NCBI RefSeq assembly: GCF_009827495.1 | Contig: NZ_WTZA01000002.1 | Span: 372,001 to 436,000, forward strand | Reading direction: 5' to 3' | Length of the DNA stretch: 64,000 nt | DNA from: Tsuneonella aeria | Lineage (GTDB): Bacteria; Pseudomonadota; Alphaproteobacteria; Sphingomonadales; Sphingomonadaceae | Part shown: positions 49,000 to 58,940 of the stretch, piece by piece | Layout of the letters: every line of letters starts with the position of its first letter | How positions within the stretch are numbered: position 1 is the stretch's first letter | Translations under genes and position numbers: made by a program | Notes under the pieces: model-generated | What the model was told of the DNA's origin: nothing | The model's input: only the letters and a program-made list of their open reading frames with translations | The model's database searches: none

Positions 49000-51195
49000 A
49001 TGTCGCTGCGTAGTCCCTGGTTCCGCCGGAAACCGATGACCGAACCTGCGCCCCACGCAGGTTATTTCGCGCTGCACGACCGCTTCGACGACGATTACGG
49101 CGAAGACGAACGCGATGATTCCGTCCTGCGGCCGCGCCACCGGGCGGGCGGGGCGACCGGCGACCGGTTCGATGACTGGGATCGCCGGCTCGACTCCCTG
49201 GACGCGCCTTCGGGAAAGGGCTGGCTGGGCCGCCCGCGGCGCTGGTGGATCGTGCGCGGCATTGCGGCGATGCTGGCGCTGTTCATGCTTATCACGGCGT
49301 GGCTCGCCGTCACCGCGCCCCTGTCGAAATCCCTGCAACCGATCGCCGCGCCGCAGCTGACCCTGCTGGCAAGCGATGGCACGCCCATCGCGCGCAACGG
49401 CGCGGTGATCGACAAGCCGGTGGAGGTCGCCAAGCTGCCGCCCCACGTGGTCGAGGCGTTCCTGGCGATCGAGGACCGGCGGTTCTACAGTCACTGGGGC
49501 GTGGACCCGCGCGGCCTGGCCCGCGCGGCGTGGACGGGATACGGCGGGGGCAGCACGATCACCCAGCAGCTCGCCAAGTTCACCTTCCTGACACCCGAGC
49601 AGACCCTGACGCGAAAAGCGCGTGAGATGCTCATCGCCTTCTGGCTGGAGGCCTGGCTGACGAAGGATGAAATCCTCGAACGCTACCTGTCGAACACTTA
49701 TTTCGGCGACAATATCTACGGGCTGCGCGCCGCCAGCCTGCATTACTTCTATCGCCAGCCGGAGCGGCTGCGCCCGGAACAGGCGGCGATGCTGGCGGGG
49801 CTGGTGCAGGCGCCTTCGCGCTATGCGCCCACCAGGCATTACGATCGCGCGGCAAAGCGCATGGGCCTGGTCGTGGCGTCGATGGTCGATGCCGGCTATA
49901 TCACCCCGGCCGAAGCGCAGGCGATGCGGCCGCCCCGGCTCGATGTCCGTCCCGCCAAGAGCCTTCCCACCGGCACCTATTTCGCCGACTGGGCACTGCC
50001 GCAGGGACGCCGGCTGGCCGAAGCGGGATACGGCGGGCAGACGCTGACGACGACGCTCGATTCGCGCCTGCAGGCGATCGCCCGCCGGGTAACGGCGCGC
50101 GTGCCCGGGAATGCCCAGCTGGCGCTGGTGGCCATGCGCCCCAACGGCGAAGTCGTGGCCATGATCGGGGGCAAGGACTACGCTCGCTCGCCGTTCAACC
50201 GCGCCACCCAGGCACGCCGCCAGCCCGGCTCCACCTTCAAGCTGTTCGTGTGGCTCGCCGCATTGCGCGAAGGGATGACCCCGGGCGACCGGATCGACAA
50301 CAGCGCCATCACCACCGGCGGCTACCAGCCCAAGAACGCGGGCGGCAATTATTCGGACAGCATCACGCTCGAAGACGCGTTCGCCCGCTCCAGCAACGTG
50401 GCGGCGGTGCGCCTGCTGAAGACGGTGGGCAGCGAAAAGGTGATCGCGACGGCGCGGGACCTTGGCGTGCGCAGTCCCCTGGCCGAGGGCGATCCCAGCC
50501 TGGCGCTGGGCACATCGACGATGACCCTGCTGGAGCTGACATCGGCCTACGCGGGCGTGGCCGGCAACAGCTTCCCGGTGGTTCCCCGCGCGTTCGCGAC
50601 CCCGGAGAAGGGGTGGCTCGCCCGGGCGTGGGACTGGACCAACCAGGAAAGCCTCTCGCGGCGCACGCACGGCGACATGGAGCGCATGATGCGCGCCGCC
50701 ATCAACCGCGGGACAGGCCGCGCCGCGTCGCTTTCCGTCGCCAACTTCGGCAAGACCGGCACCACGCAGGACAACCGCGACGCGCTGTTCGTCGGCTACG
50801 CGGGCGACCTGGTGGTCGGCGTGTGGGTCGGCAACGACGACAACACCCCGCTGGCCGGCGTGTCGGGCGGAACGGTCCCCGCGCGGATCTGGCGCGACTT
50901 CATGGTGCAGGCGCTTGGGCGCGGGGCGGCGCGGCCGGCGCCGGTGCCCGACCAGCGCGACGATCCGGGCACCCCGGTGGAGCCGATGGACGTGCCCGGC
51001 CCGGCCGACATTCCCAGCGCCGAATTCCCCATCGACGGCCAGGGTTCGCGCGTGCGGATCGGGGGCGAGGGCGTCACCGTGTCGACCGACGTAGAGGGCG
51101 TGCCGCTCGACCTGCGAATCGACCGCGACGGCCTTCGCGTCACGCCGGGCCCATCGCCGACCGGGCAGCCGCCGCCCGCCGTGCCGCCGCAGTAG
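49000..51195 (+). CDS. Bifunctional peptidoglycan synthase, class A penicillin-binding protein (PBP1 type)
   Basis: A protein of 731 residues. It has a charged cytoplasmic N-terminus (about 80 residues), one membrane span (GIAAMLALFMLITAWLAVT) and a GT51 glycosyltransferase domain. The domain carries the catalytic EDRRFYSHWGVDPRGLARA motif and GGSTITQQLAKFTFL. The transpeptidase domain has SxxK in PGSTFKLFVW, SxN in ARSSNVAAV and KTG in FGKTGTTQDN. A proline-rich C-terminal tail follows. It polymerises and cross-links peptidoglycan. The long N-terminal cytoplasmic part and the C-terminal tail place it in the PBP1A/1C-like group, not further specified. The ATG at 49000 follows an inverted repeat. 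Confidence 0.92.
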   Translation: MSLRSPWFRRKPMTEPAPHAGYFALHDRFDDDYGEDERDDSVLRPRHRAGGATGDRFDDWDRRLDSLDAPSGKGWLGRPRRWWIVRGIAAMLALFMLITAWLAVTAPLSKSLQPIAAPQLTLLASDGTPIARNGAVIDKPVEVAKLPPHVVEAFLAIEDRRFYSHWGVDPRGLARAAWTGYGGGSTITQQLAKFTFLTPEQTLTRKAREMLIAFWLEAWLTKDEILERYLSNTYFGDNIYGLRAASLHYFYRQPERLRPEQAAMLAGLVQAPSRYAPTRHYDRAAKRMGLVVASMVDAGYITPAEAQAMRPPRLDVRPAKSLPTGTYFADWALPQGRRLAEAGYGGQTLTTTLDSRLQAIARRVTARVPGNAQLALVAMRPNGEVVAMIGGKDYARSPFNRATQARRQPGSTFKLFVWLAALREGMTPGDRIDNSAITTGGYQPKNAGGNYSDSITLEDAFARSSNVAAVRLLKTVGSEKVIATARDLGVRSPLAEGDPSLALGTSTMTLLELTSAYAGVAGNSFPVVPRAFATPEKGWLARAWDWTNQESLSRRTHGDMERMMRAAINRGTGRAASLSVANFGKTGTTQDNRDALFVGYAGDLVVGVWVGNDDNTPLAGVSGGTVPARIWRDFMVQALGRGAARPAPVPDQRDDPGTPVEPMDVPGPADIPSAEFPIDGQGSRVRIGGEGVTVSTDVEGVPLDLRIDRDGLRVTPGPSPTGQPPPAVPPQ

Positions 51196-51208
51196 GCGTT
51201 GCCGCGGG

Positions 51209-51607
51209 CTAGCCGTCCGCCACCAACATGATGTTCATCACCGCGGTAGCGATGGGTCTTGCCGGATCGTCCTGCCAGGCTTCCGCCGTGACGTTGGCGC
51301 TACGGCGGCCGAGGCGAACGACGCGGCCCAGTGCGAAGCTCGCCTGGGTGCGGCCGGCGGAGAGATACTGCACGGTGACGTTGATCGGTTTCATGCGGGC
51401 CCCGCGACCCTCGGCCGCCAGCCTGTCGCGCAGGGCGGCAAAGCAGGCGGTTTCCAGCAATCCCGCTATCGCGCCGCCGTGCCACGCGGTGGGTCGCCCC
51501 TCCAGCTCGTGACGGAACGCCAGCGACAGGACCGGCGCGCAGCCGTCCGCGGCCTCCTCGATCTCGATGCCCATGGCCCGGGCATAGGGCGAAAGCGTGC
51601 CGTTCAT
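51209..51607 (-). CDS. PaaI-type hotdog thioesterase
   Basis: A hotdog-fold protein of 132 residues. The active-site region is RPTAWHGGAIAGLLETACFAAL, followed by INVTVQYLSAGRTQASFALGRVVRLGRRSANVTAEAW. These match PaaI/YdiI-type acyl-CoA thioesterases. Substrate unknown. The ATG at 51607 overlaps the stop of a second thioesterase gene by 4 bp, so the two proteins are probably made together and may form a mixed oligomer. Confidence 0.88.
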   Translation of the reverse strand: MNGTLSPYARAMGIEIEEAADGCAPVLSLAFRHELEGRPTAWHGGAIAGLLETACFAALRDRLAAEGRGARMKPINVTVQYLSAGRTQASFALGRVVRLGRRSANVTAEAWQDDPARPIATAVMNIMLVADG

Positions 51608-52116
51608 GCCGCGCGTGCCGGGTCGATCGTCATGAACACGCCGGACATCTCGGCGACGGGATCGTCGCGGTTGCCATCGTGCGCGCGGCCGCGGACGAAT
51701 GCGGCGGAGCGGGTGCGGCGGTAGCAGGTCACGCGCGCGATGACGGAGGCGTTTTCGTGCGAGGGGCGAATATAGTCCGTGCGCAGATCGAGCGTGGCGA
51801 CGGGGCGGAATTCGCCGTTTGCGATCCAGATCGCCATTCCGGCCGCCATGTCGAGCAAGCTGACGATCGGCCCCGATGCCAGAACGGGACTGCCTTCGTC
51901 GCTCACCAGGTCTGCCCGCCACGGCAGCTCAAGCTCGCACCAGTCGTCGCCATGGTCGCGGTAGCGCAGGCCGAGCCAGCCCGGATGGGCGCGCGTGAGG
52001 AGCAACCGCGACATCACGGCGGGATCGAAGGGACCGGAAAACATGTTCACCGGCGCGCCGTGCGCCAGCCGCTGCGATTTGGCAACCGCCGGCGAGGGGC
52101 CGCAGAAGGCGGGCAT
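51604..52116 (-). CDS. PaaI-type hotdog thioesterase, second copy
   Basis: A protein of 170 residues. The hotdog domain includes GLRYRDHGDDWCELELPWRADLVSD, SGPIVSLLDMAAGMAIWIAN and PVATLDLRTDYIRPSHENASVIARVTCYRRTRSAAFVRGRA. It lies directly upstream of the other thioesterase gene and overlaps it (ATGA). The two differ in the active-site segment (SLLDMAAGMA versus GLLETACFAA), consistent with different substrates or a catalytic/regulatory split. The substrate is unknown. Confidence 0.87.
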   Translation of the reverse strand: MPAFCGPSPAVAKSQRLAHGAPVNMFSGPFDPAVMSRLLLTRAHPGWLGLRYRDHGDDWCELELPWRADLVSDEGSPVLASGPIVSLLDMAAGMAIWIANGEFRPVATLDLRTDYIRPSHENASVIARVTCYRRTRSAAFVRGRAHDGNRDDPVAEMSGVFMTIDPARAA

Positions 52117-52170
52117 GCCGCGCTATCGCGATCGCCTACCAGCCGTTGTGATCGCCCAACGCGAAGGACC

Positions 52171-52200
52171 AAAAAAAACGGGGCCCGAAGGCCCCGTTTC
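52171..52200 (-). terminator. Intrinsic terminator of the small membrane protein gene
   Basis: A 10-bp stem AAACGGGGCC/GGCCCCGTTT closes a CGAA tetraloop. On the minus strand it is followed by a run of T. It ends the transcript of the gene at 52224-52436, before the thioesterase genes. Confidence 0.85.
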
Positions 52201-52223
52201 GAATTGCTGTAGTCAGCCGAGAA

Positions 52224-52436
52224 TTACGGGCTGACCGGATCGTTGTCGTCGCCGACGGCGATCACGATGGCAGCAACGACGGCTGCGAGCGCGAGGATCG
52301 CGATGACCCACGAACCGCCCATTTCGCTGCCTTGTTCGACCGGAGCGGCGGCGCGCTGGGGAGCGGCCTGCGCAACGGCCGGGACGGCCATCAGAGTAGT
52401 CGCTGCGGCGGCAGCGGCCAGATTGCGAAACTTCAT
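52224..52436 (-). CDS. Small secreted or membrane protein
   Basis: A protein of 70 residues. A signal peptide (MKFRNLAAAAAATTLMAVPAVAQA) is followed by a short linker and one membrane span (GGSWVIAILALAAVVAAIVIAVG), ending DDNDPVSP. Such small proteins are common and often highly expressed in sphingomonads. A strong GAGGAGAA precedes the ATG and a clear terminator follows, so it is an independent transcription unit. The function is unknown. Confidence 0.82.
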   Translation of the reverse strand: MKFRNLAAAAAATTLMAVPAVAQAAPQRAAAPVEQGSEMGGSWVIAILALAAVVAAIVIAVGDDNDPVSP

Positions 52437-52715
52437 ACGAATTCTCCTCGAAGCGCTATTATCAAATCTCGAGATCGCCCTAAGCCAAGCGGGCTTTTCA
52501 GGCAACCCCGTTTCACCGTGAAAAAACCGACCGGGTGGCGAACGGCGTTTTCTGCAAGTCACTGCTGCAATTAGGCAACTATCGGCATTTCCCCCCGGCG
52601 ACCTGTCATCGAACCGCGAACCATGCGACCCGTTCCCGCCCCGCAGACGATTTTACGGCGTCATCTGCACGACAGGCAGCCGGTGATGCCTTCGCGCAAC
52701 ACCGTTGATATCGGG

Positions 52716-54416
52716 TTAACGCGATGGCGCGGCGGGTGGCGAATCGGCCGGCGCCCCGGCGTTGAAGACGCGCTCCCCCCCCACCCATGTCTGCAGCACG
52801 CGGGTCTGGCGCAGATCGGCCGGGGTCGCGAGCATCGGATCGCGGTCCACCATGACGAAGTCCGCGCGCAGCCCCGGCTTGAGCTGGCCGAAGCGGGTTT
52901 CGCCGAAGGACGCGTAGGCACCGCCCGCGGTGTAGGCCGCAAGCGCGGTTTCGCGCGGGACGATCTCGCCCGGCATCCAGCCACCGAAGGGCTGGCCGTC
53001 GGGACCTGTGCGGCTGATCGCGGCGGCAAGCCCCGCGAACGGGTCCGGCGCTTCCACCGGCGCGTCCGATCCGAACGCCAGCGGGGCCCCCGCTGCAGAC
53101 AGGCTGCGCCAGGCATAGGCCCCGGTGAGCCGGCCGGGCCCAAGCCGCGCTTCCGCCATGACCCGGTCGGAAATCTGGTGGACCGGCTGCATCGACGCGA
53201 TGACGCCGTTGGCCCCGAAGCGCGGTATGTCGCCCGGTGCAACGATCTGGGCATGTTCGATCCGCCAGCGCCGATCACCCTTGTAGGTCGCCGCCAGTTC
53301 CTCGATCGCGAACAGCGCGTCGGCGTTCGCGGCATCGCCGATCGCGTGGATGGCGACCTGGAATTTGTCGAGCGCGGCGCGGCTCATGAGATTGCGCAGC
53401 TGCGTGGTGGTGGTCAGCGGCAGGCCGGTGTTGCGCGGATCGTCGGCGTAAGGCGCCTTGAGCCATGCCCCGCGCGAACCGAGCGCGCCGTCGAGGAAGA
53501 GCTTGACCCCGACCATCGCCAGCTTGTCGTCGTAGAGCCAGGGCGTCGGCCCGGGCCCCGCGATCAGCTCCATCGCCTCCACCCCGCCGGCGTATGACAT
53601 GATGCGCATCCGCAGCCACTTGCCGTCGCCCGCGCGGCGGAAGCTCTGCCAGTCCTGGATGGACGTGCCCATGTCGGCCGCCGCGGTAATGCCGCGCGCC
53701 AGGAGCATTTCCTGCGCCTTGGCGAGTGCGAGATCGTAATCGTCGGGGCGCGGCGCGGGAACGGCGCGCTGAACCAGCTCCGCGGCATTGTCCACCAGGA
53801 CGCCCGCGGGCGCCCGCGACCCTGCGAGGCGCTCGATCCGGCCGCCTGCGGGATCGGCCGTCTGCGCCGTCACGCCGGCGGCGCGAAGCGCGGCGCCGTT
53901 GGCCCACACCGCGTGACCATCCACCCGGGTGAGCAGCACCGGCCGGCCGCTTTCGGCCGCATCGAGCTCGGCCGCGGTGGGGAACCGGCCCAGGTTCCAC
54001 GTTTCCTGGTTCCAGCCGCGTCCGACGATCCATTTGCGATCGGGATACTGCGCCGCATAGGCGCGGATCTTCGCCTGCGCTTCGGCCAGCGAAGTCGTGT
54101 CGCTGAGATCGAGCGTGAGGGCGGCGAACCCGATACCCATGACGTGAAGATGCGAATCGATCAGGCCCGGGATCACCACGGCGCCCTTGCCGTCCACGCC
54201 GAAATCGGTGCGCGGCTTCTTGTCCTTGCGCTGGAGCAGCTGCTTCACGCGCCCGTCATCGTCGATCCAGATGCCGGTGAAGCGCGTGATCCGGCCATCC
54301 CGATCGATCGACATGCCCTGGACGTTGTCGACCAGCGTGTCGGCGGCGGCGGGTGCGGCCACCAGCGATGCGGCAAGCAGCGGGGCGAGGGCGAGGGTGC
54401 GCAGGGAAATGCTCAT
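52716..54416 (-). CDS. YtcJ-like amidohydrolase (exported)
   Basis: A protein of 566 residues. The signal peptide is MSISLRTLALAPLLAASLVA. The amidohydrolase family 3 domain has VIPGLIDSHLHVMGIGFAAL, RGWNQETWNLGRFPTAAELDAA, VAIHAIGDAANADALFAIEE, RRWRIEHAQIVAPGD and PLAFGSDAPVEAPDPFAGLAAA. These match YtcJ-like metal-dependent hydrolases of unknown substrate. The ATG at 54416 is chosen for the signal peptide. It is divergent from ilvA across an 89-bp space. Confidence 0.9.
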   Translation of the reverse strand: MSISLRTLALAPLLAASLVAAPAAADTLVDNVQGMSIDRDGRITRFTGIWIDDDGRVKQLLQRKDKKPRTDFGVDGKGAVVIPGLIDSHLHVMGIGFAALTLDLSDTTSLAEAQAKIRAYAAQYPDRKWIVGRGWNQETWNLGRFPTAAELDAAESGRPVLLTRVDGHAVWANGAALRAAGVTAQTADPAGGRIERLAGSRAPAGVLVDNAAELVQRAVPAPRPDDYDLALAKAQEMLLARGITAAADMGTSIQDWQSFRRAGDGKWLRMRIMSYAGGVEAMELIAGPGPTPWLYDDKLAMVGVKLFLDGALGSRGAWLKAPYADDPRNTGLPLTTTTQLRNLMSRAALDKFQVAIHAIGDAANADALFAIEELAATYKGDRRWRIEHAQIVAPGDIPRFGANGVIASMQPVHQISDRVMAEARLGPGRLTGAYAWRSLSAAGAPLAFGSDAPVEAPDPFAGLAAAISRTGPDGQPFGGWMPGEIVPRETALAAYTAGGAYASFGETRFGQLKPGLRADFVMVDRDPMLATPADLRQTRVLQTWVGGERVFNAGAPADSPPAAPSR

Positions 54417-54437
54417 CGCACTATCGACTAGGCAACT

Positions 54438-54453
54438 TTTGCTGCGAAGCAAA
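54438..54453. promoter_or_regulatory. Inverted repeat between divergent amidohydrolase and ilvA genes
   Basis: TTTGCT and AGCAAA arms are separated by GCGA in the short divergent promoter region. It could be an operator for one or both genes, or a small hairpin near an mRNA start. Confidence 0.35.
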
Positions 54454-54505
54454 TGAACAAGCGCCGTGTTTCCCCGCCCGGTCAATTGCCGTAGGGGCCA
54501 GCGCG

Positions 54506-55783
54506 ATGAATCACACCGCCAGCTCGCCAGCCGCCGCCTTCGCACCGTCCACCGCGGCACTGTCGCTGTCAGTCGAGGATGTGCGCGACGCGGCGCGGCG
54601 GATCGAAGGCGCGGTGGTGCGCACGCCGACGATGCTTTCGCGGACGCTGTCGAACATCGTCGGGACCGACGTCTGGCTCAAATTCGAAAACCTGCAATTC
54701 ACCGCCGCATATAAAGAGCGCGGCGCCCTCAACGCTCTCCTGCTGCTGACGCAGGAACAGCGCGATCGCGGCGTGATCGCCGCGTCGGCGGGCAATCACT
54801 CGCAAGGGCTGAGCTATCACGGCCGGCGGCTCGGCGTGCCCGTCACCATCGTGATGCCGCGCACGACGCCCAGCATCAAGGTCATGCAGACCGAAAGCGT
54901 GGGCGGCAACGTGGTGCTGGAAGGCGAAACGTTCGACGATGCCTATGCTCACGCCCGCAAGCTGGAAGCCGAGCTTGGCCTCACCTTCGTGCATCCGTTC
55001 GACGACCCGCACGTGGCGGCGGGAGCCGGCACCGTCGCGCTGGAAATGCTGGCGGACGCGCCATCGATCGATACGCTGATCGTTCCCATCGGCGGGGGCG
55101 GCCTCATCAGCGGCATGGCCACAGTGGCAAAGGCGCGGGAACATGCGGGCGGCGGCGCGATCGAGGTGATCGGGGTGGAAGCGGCGCTCTACCCGTCGAT
55201 GTATGCGCGGATCAACGGCGTCCCCCTCCCGTGCGGCGGCGACACGCTGGCCGAAGGGATCGCGGTCAAGGAGCCGGGCACCTTCACCGCGCGCGTGATC
55301 GCGGACAAGGTCGACGAGATCGTGCTGGTGGACGAAGCCGCGCTGGAGCGGGCGGTGAGCCTGCTCTTGCAGATCGAGAAAACCGTGGTGGAAGGTGCCG
55401 GCGCGGCGGGCCTGGCGGCGGTGCTCGCCCACCCGGAGCGGTTCGCGGGCAAGACGCTGGGTCTCGTCCTGTGCGGCGGCAACATCGACACGCGGCTGCT
55501 CGCCAATGTGCTGCTGCGTGATCTTGCCCGGTCGGGCCGCCTCGCGCGCCTGCGCATCACGCTGCAGGATCGGCCGGGTGCGCTTTACAAGGTCATGCGC
55601 GAATTCGACGACAAGGGCGTCAACATCATCGAGATCTATCACCAGCGGATCTTCACCTCCCTCCCGGCGAAGGGCCTGATCACCGACATCGAGTGCGAAG
55701 CGCGCGACAAGGACCAGATCGACAAGCTCGTCGCGGCGCTGCGGGACAAGGGCTACACGGTGAGCCCCGTGGAACTGAACTGA
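54506..55783 (+). CDS. ilvA: Threonine ammonia-lyase
   Basis: A PLP enzyme of 425 residues. It converts threonine to 2-oxobutanoate, the entry to isoleucine synthesis. The PLP lysine is in FTAAYKERGALNAL, the phosphate-binding loop is VPIGGGGLISGM, and CGGNIDTRLLANVLLRDL is typical. A single C-terminal ACT-like domain (ARLRITLQDRPGALYKVMREFDDKGVNIIEI) suggests regulation by an amino acid. The catabolic and biosynthetic forms are not cleanly separable here. The ATG at 54506 was chosen because sequence upstream in the same frame has no family features. Confidence 0.93.
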   Translation: MNHTASSPAAAFAPSTAALSLSVEDVRDAARRIEGAVVRTPTMLSRTLSNIVGTDVWLKFENLQFTAAYKERGALNALLLLTQEQRDRGVIAASAGNHSQGLSYHGRRLGVPVTIVMPRTTPSIKVMQTESVGGNVVLEGETFDDAYAHARKLEAELGLTFVHPFDDPHVAAGAGTVALEMLADAPSIDTLIVPIGGGGLISGMATVAKAREHAGGGAIEVIGVEAALYPSMYARINGVPLPCGGDTLAEGIAVKEPGTFTARVIADKVDEIVLVDEAALERAVSLLLQIEKTVVEGAGAAGLAAVLAHPERFAGKTLGLVLCGGNIDTRLLANVLLRDLARSGRLARLRITLQDRPGALYKVMREFDDKGVNIIEIYHQRIFTSLPAKGLITDIECEARDKDQIDKLVAALRDKGYTVSPVELN

Positions 55784-55848
55784 GCGGCGGTCATTCCATC
55801 TGCACCTTGCAGGGAAACTTTTCCGCAACTGTGCAAACTAAGTTTCCG

Positions 55849-55869
55849 TTAACCGAGATACATGGTTAA
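55849..55869. promoter_or_regulatory. Candidate CtrA-type site upstream of bpt
   Basis: TTAACC and GGTTAA are separated by 9 bp; the second arm read on the minus strand is TTAACCAT, the canonical CtrA half-site. It is about 90 bp before the bpt start. A separate 8-bp inverted repeat, GGAAACTT and AAGTTTCC, lies at 55813-55847. Confidence 0.35.
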
Positions 55870-55957
55870 AGGTGTTTTACCGGCGGCCGCGCCGATGCAT
55901 AAGCACGACCGTCGCCAGGAAGTTTCCACTCCCGCCAGAGGAGCATAAGTCAGCGCC

Positions 55958-56800
55958 GTGACGGCCCCGGTCCGCTTTCCCCGCTTCTTCGTGACGAGCG
56001 CTGCGCCATGCCCCTATCTGCCGGGGCGGAGCGAGCGCAAGGTCTTCACCGAGCTGAAAGGGCCGCATGCCGACCAGTTGAGCGAGGCGCTGGGCCGCAT
56101 CGGGTTCCGCCGCAGCCAGACAGTGGCCTATCGGCCGAGCTGCCTCGATTGCCAGGCCTGCGTTTCGGTGCGGATCCCGGCGGCCGAATTCGCGCCGTCG
56201 GCCACGCAGAAGCGCAACCTGCGCCGCAATTCCGATCTGGTGAGCACCGAATGCCGCCCGTGGGCGACCGGCGAACAGTTCGAACTGCTGCGCAAGTACC
56301 TCGGCGCACGGCATCCCGGCGGCGGCATGGCCGCCATGGATGAAATTGATTACGCCGACATGGTGGAACACACGCCGGTTACAAGCTATGTCGTTGAATA
56401 CAGGGAGCCCTCGGACGGTTTGACACCAGGACGCCTCGTCGGCGCCTGCCTTACCGACCGCCAGGGCGACGGGTTGTCGATGATCTATTCGTTCTATGAC
56501 CCGGAACATGAGGCACGGTCCGGGCTTGGGAACTATATCATCCTCGATCACATCCGGCGGGCTGCCGACGATGGACTGGGGTACATCTACCTCGGGTACT
56601 GGGTCGAAGGGTCCGACCGGATGCAGTACAAGATCCGGTACCGCCCGATCGAACTGCTCGGCCGCGACGGCTGGCGCCGGGTATCGCGCGAACGGCACGA
56701 TGCCCTCATCGCCGCTGCCGCCCGCGGTCCGCGGCACGCGCGCGACACCGCCAGCCCCGCCAAGGACGCGTCGCTCCCTCAGTACGATTTTCCCGAGTAG
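55958..56800 (+). CDS. bpt: Aspartate/glutamate leucyltransferase (arginyl-tRNA-protein transferase family)
   Basis: A protein of 280 residues. The N-terminal half has [18 protein letters not shown] and [25 protein letters not shown], with the conserved cysteines. The C-terminal half has [33 protein letters not shown] and [22 protein letters not shown]. It attaches an amino acid from charged tRNA to protein N-termini as part of the N-end rule. The bacterial Bpt branch uses leucyl-tRNA. The GTG start at 55958 fits the usual N-terminus. The gene runs into tamA. Confidence 0.93.
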   Translation: MTAPVRFPRFFVTSAAPCPYLPGRSERKVFTELKGPHADQLSEALGRIGFRRSQTVAYRPSCLDCQACVSVRIPAAEFAPSATQKRNLRRNSDLVSTECRPWATGEQFELLRKYLGARHPGGGMAAMDEIDYADMVEHTPVTSYVVEYREPSDGLTPGRLVGACLTDRQGDGLSMIYSFYDPEHEARSGLGNYIILDHIRRAADDGLGYIYLGYWVEGSDRMQYKIRYRPIELLGRDGWRRVSRERHDALIAAAARGPRHARDTASPAKDASLPQYDFPE

Positions 56801-58940
56801 GCTCGCCGTCGCCGCGGTGGCTTGCGCGGCGCTCCACGCGCTGCCGCTCGCCGCGCAGGACCGTTCGACCTCGCGCGAGCTGGAAGACCTCATTCCCGAC
56901 TCGGCGCTCGACAATCCTGAAAGCTGGGCGAACCAGGGTCTGCCGCCGGAAGACGCGGCGGACCCTGCCGCGCCCGACGCGCCGCTGGTCCCGGTCGATC
57001 CCGATTCGCCGCTGGCGGAAGTGCCGGCGATCGACGTCCCCTGGCCCGACAATATCGAGCTGCCCCAGCTCGCCCCGCTGGAGCCTGACGACAGCGTCCA
57101 GTTCGCCGACGCCGACGAAGCGGACGGGGCCGCGCCGGTTCTCGCCGAGGCTGAAATCATCCGCATCTCGGACGAGCTGGTGCTGGCGTTCCCGCCCGAT
57201 CCGGCCGCGTTCCCCGAACGGGAGGCATTCGCCGAACGGTTCGACATGCTGTCGACCATCAGCGAGCTCGACACCGATTCGGACAGCGTCGCGGTGATCG
57301 CCGCCCGCGCGCGGGCCGACCAGGAACTGCTGGAATCGATGCTGCGGGTTTACGGCTACTACGATGGCCAGGTGATCCGCACGGTCGGCGGCGTCCAGCC
57401 GGGCGAGCCCGTCGCGAGCACCAACCCCGAAGTGCGGTTCAACATCATCCCGGGCGCTCGGTATCGCTTCGGCGCGATCGACCTGGGCGATCTTGCCGCC
57501 GCGCGCGATGCCGAGGCGCTGCGGCGCGCGTTCGAGATCCGGCCGGGCGACCCGATGTCGAGCGACACGATCGTCGCCGAACAGTTCGACCTCGACGAGG
57601 CGCTGGGCGAGTTCGGCTACCCCTTCGCCCAGATCGACGAGCCGGAGCTGCTGGTGGATCACGCCCGCGTGGAAGGCGACCTGACGATGCCGGTCCGCCC
57701 GGGCGGCAAGTACGTCTTCGGCGAAGTCGTCTCCAACATGCCGGACTTCCTGTCCGGCCGCCACCTCGCCACCATCGCCCGGTTCGATCCGGGCGACACC
57801 TACCAGCGCAGCCTGGAATTCGACCTGCGCCGTGCCATCGTGGCGACGGGATTGGTATCCTCCGTGGTCATCTCCCCGCGGGAAGTCGCGCCGCCGGCGG
57901 GTGACCAACCCGGCACCGTTGCGCTCGACGTCGCCATCACGCGCGCCCGCCTGCGCACGATCGCGGGCTCCATCGGTTACGGCACGGGGGAAGGTTTCCG
58001 GGCCGAAGCGAGCTGGGAGCATCGCAACCTTTTCCCGCCCGAAGGCATGCTTCGCGTGCGCGGGATCGCCGGCACGCAGGAACAGCTGCTGGGCGTGACG
58101 TTCCGCAAGAACAACCTGGGCGGGCGCGACAAGGTGCTGACTGTCGACGCGTTCGCCTCGACGATCGACAGCGCCGCCTACGATGCCAACACGCTGTCGC
58201 TGATCGGCACCTACGAACGGCTGTCGACGCTGCTGTTCCAGAAGCCGCTGAGCTGGAGCGTGGGGCTGGAGGCCGTGGCCACGCAGGAACGCCCGGCCGC
58301 GCTGCGCGGCGCCGCAGAGCCGCGGCTGACCTACTTCGTCGGCGCGATCCCGCTCTACGCGCAGATCGATACGTCTGACAGTCTGCTCGATCCCACCAGG
58401 GGTTTCCGGATCGGCGCCCGTCTTTCGCCCGAAGTATCGCGCAGCAACCGGACGCAGAGCTTCTACCTGCGGGGCCAGGTCGATGGATCGCTGTACAAGC
58501 AGGTCAGCGAGACCATGGTGGTCGCCGGACGGGTGCGCTTCGGCGCGATCCCGGGCACCGCGCTCGAGAACATCGCACCGTCGCGCCGGCTCTATTCGGG
58601 CGGCGGCGGATCGGTCCGCGGCTATGGCTACCAGGCGATCGGCCCGCGCGATGCCGCCGGCAACCCGATCGGCGGGCGCAGCCTGCTGGAAGGCGCGATC
58701 GAGGCCCGCATCGGCACGAAATTCTTCGACGGCGCGCTGTCGGTCGTCCCCTTTGTCGATGCCGGTACGGTGAGCACGGACGTGTTCCCCGATTTCGACA
58801 CGGTGCGCATCGGCGCGGGCGTCGGCGTGCGCTACAACACCGGCTTCGGGCCGCTGCGGCTCGACGTGGCGACGCCGATCAATCCCGGGCCCGACGATAG
58901 CCGCATCGCCGTTTACGTCTCGCTGGGCCAGGCTTTCTGA
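56700..58940 (+). CDS. tamA: TamA outer-membrane assembly protein (BamA/Omp85 family)
   Basis: An Omp85-family protein. A hydrophobic segment [20 protein letters not shown] serves as signal peptide. An acidic proline-rich linker, POTRA domains (about from [21 protein letters not shown] to the [13 protein letters not shown] region) and a C-terminal 16-strand barrel follow, with [16 protein letters not shown] and the final LGQAF. The start is uncertain: ATG 56700 gives a long N-region and overlaps bpt by 101 bp, while GTG 56817 loses the positive charge needed for export. It works with TamB, encoded directly downstream with a 1-bp overlap. Confidence 0.88.
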   Translation: MPSSPLPPAVRGTRATPPAPPRTRRSLSTIFPSRLAVAAVACAALHALPLAAQDRSTSRELEDLIPDSALDNPESWANQGLPPEDAADPAAPDAPLVPVDPDSPLAEVPAIDVPWPDNIELPQLAPLEPDDSVQFADADEADGAAPVLAEAEIIRISDELVLAFPPDPAAFPEREAFAERFDMLSTISELDTDSDSVAVIAARARADQELLESMLRVYGYYDGQVIRTVGGVQPGEPVASTNPEVRFNIIPGARYRFGAIDLGDLAAARDAEALRRAFEIRPGDPMSSDTIVAEQFDLDEALGEFGYPFAQIDEPELLVDHARVEGDLTMPVRPGGKYVFGEVVSNMPDFLSGRHLATIARFDPGDTYQRSLEFDLRRAIVATGLVSSVVISPREVAPPAGDQPGTVALDVAITRARLRTIAGSIGYGTGEGFRAEASWEHRNLFPPEGMLRVRGIAGTQEQLLGVTFRKNNLGGRDKVLTVDAFASTIDSAAYDANTLSLIGTYERLSTLLFQKPLSWSVGLEAVATQERPAALRGAAEPRLTYFVGAIPLYAQIDTSDSLLDPTRGFRIGARLSPEVSRSNRTQSFYLRGQVDGSLYKQVSETMVVAGRVRFGAIPGTALENIAPSRRLYSGGGGSVRGYGYQAIGPRDAAGNPIGGRSLLEGAIEARIGTKFFDGALSVVPFVDAGTVSTDVFPDFDTVRIGAGVGVRYNTGFGPLRLDVATPINPGPDDSRIAVYVSLGQAF

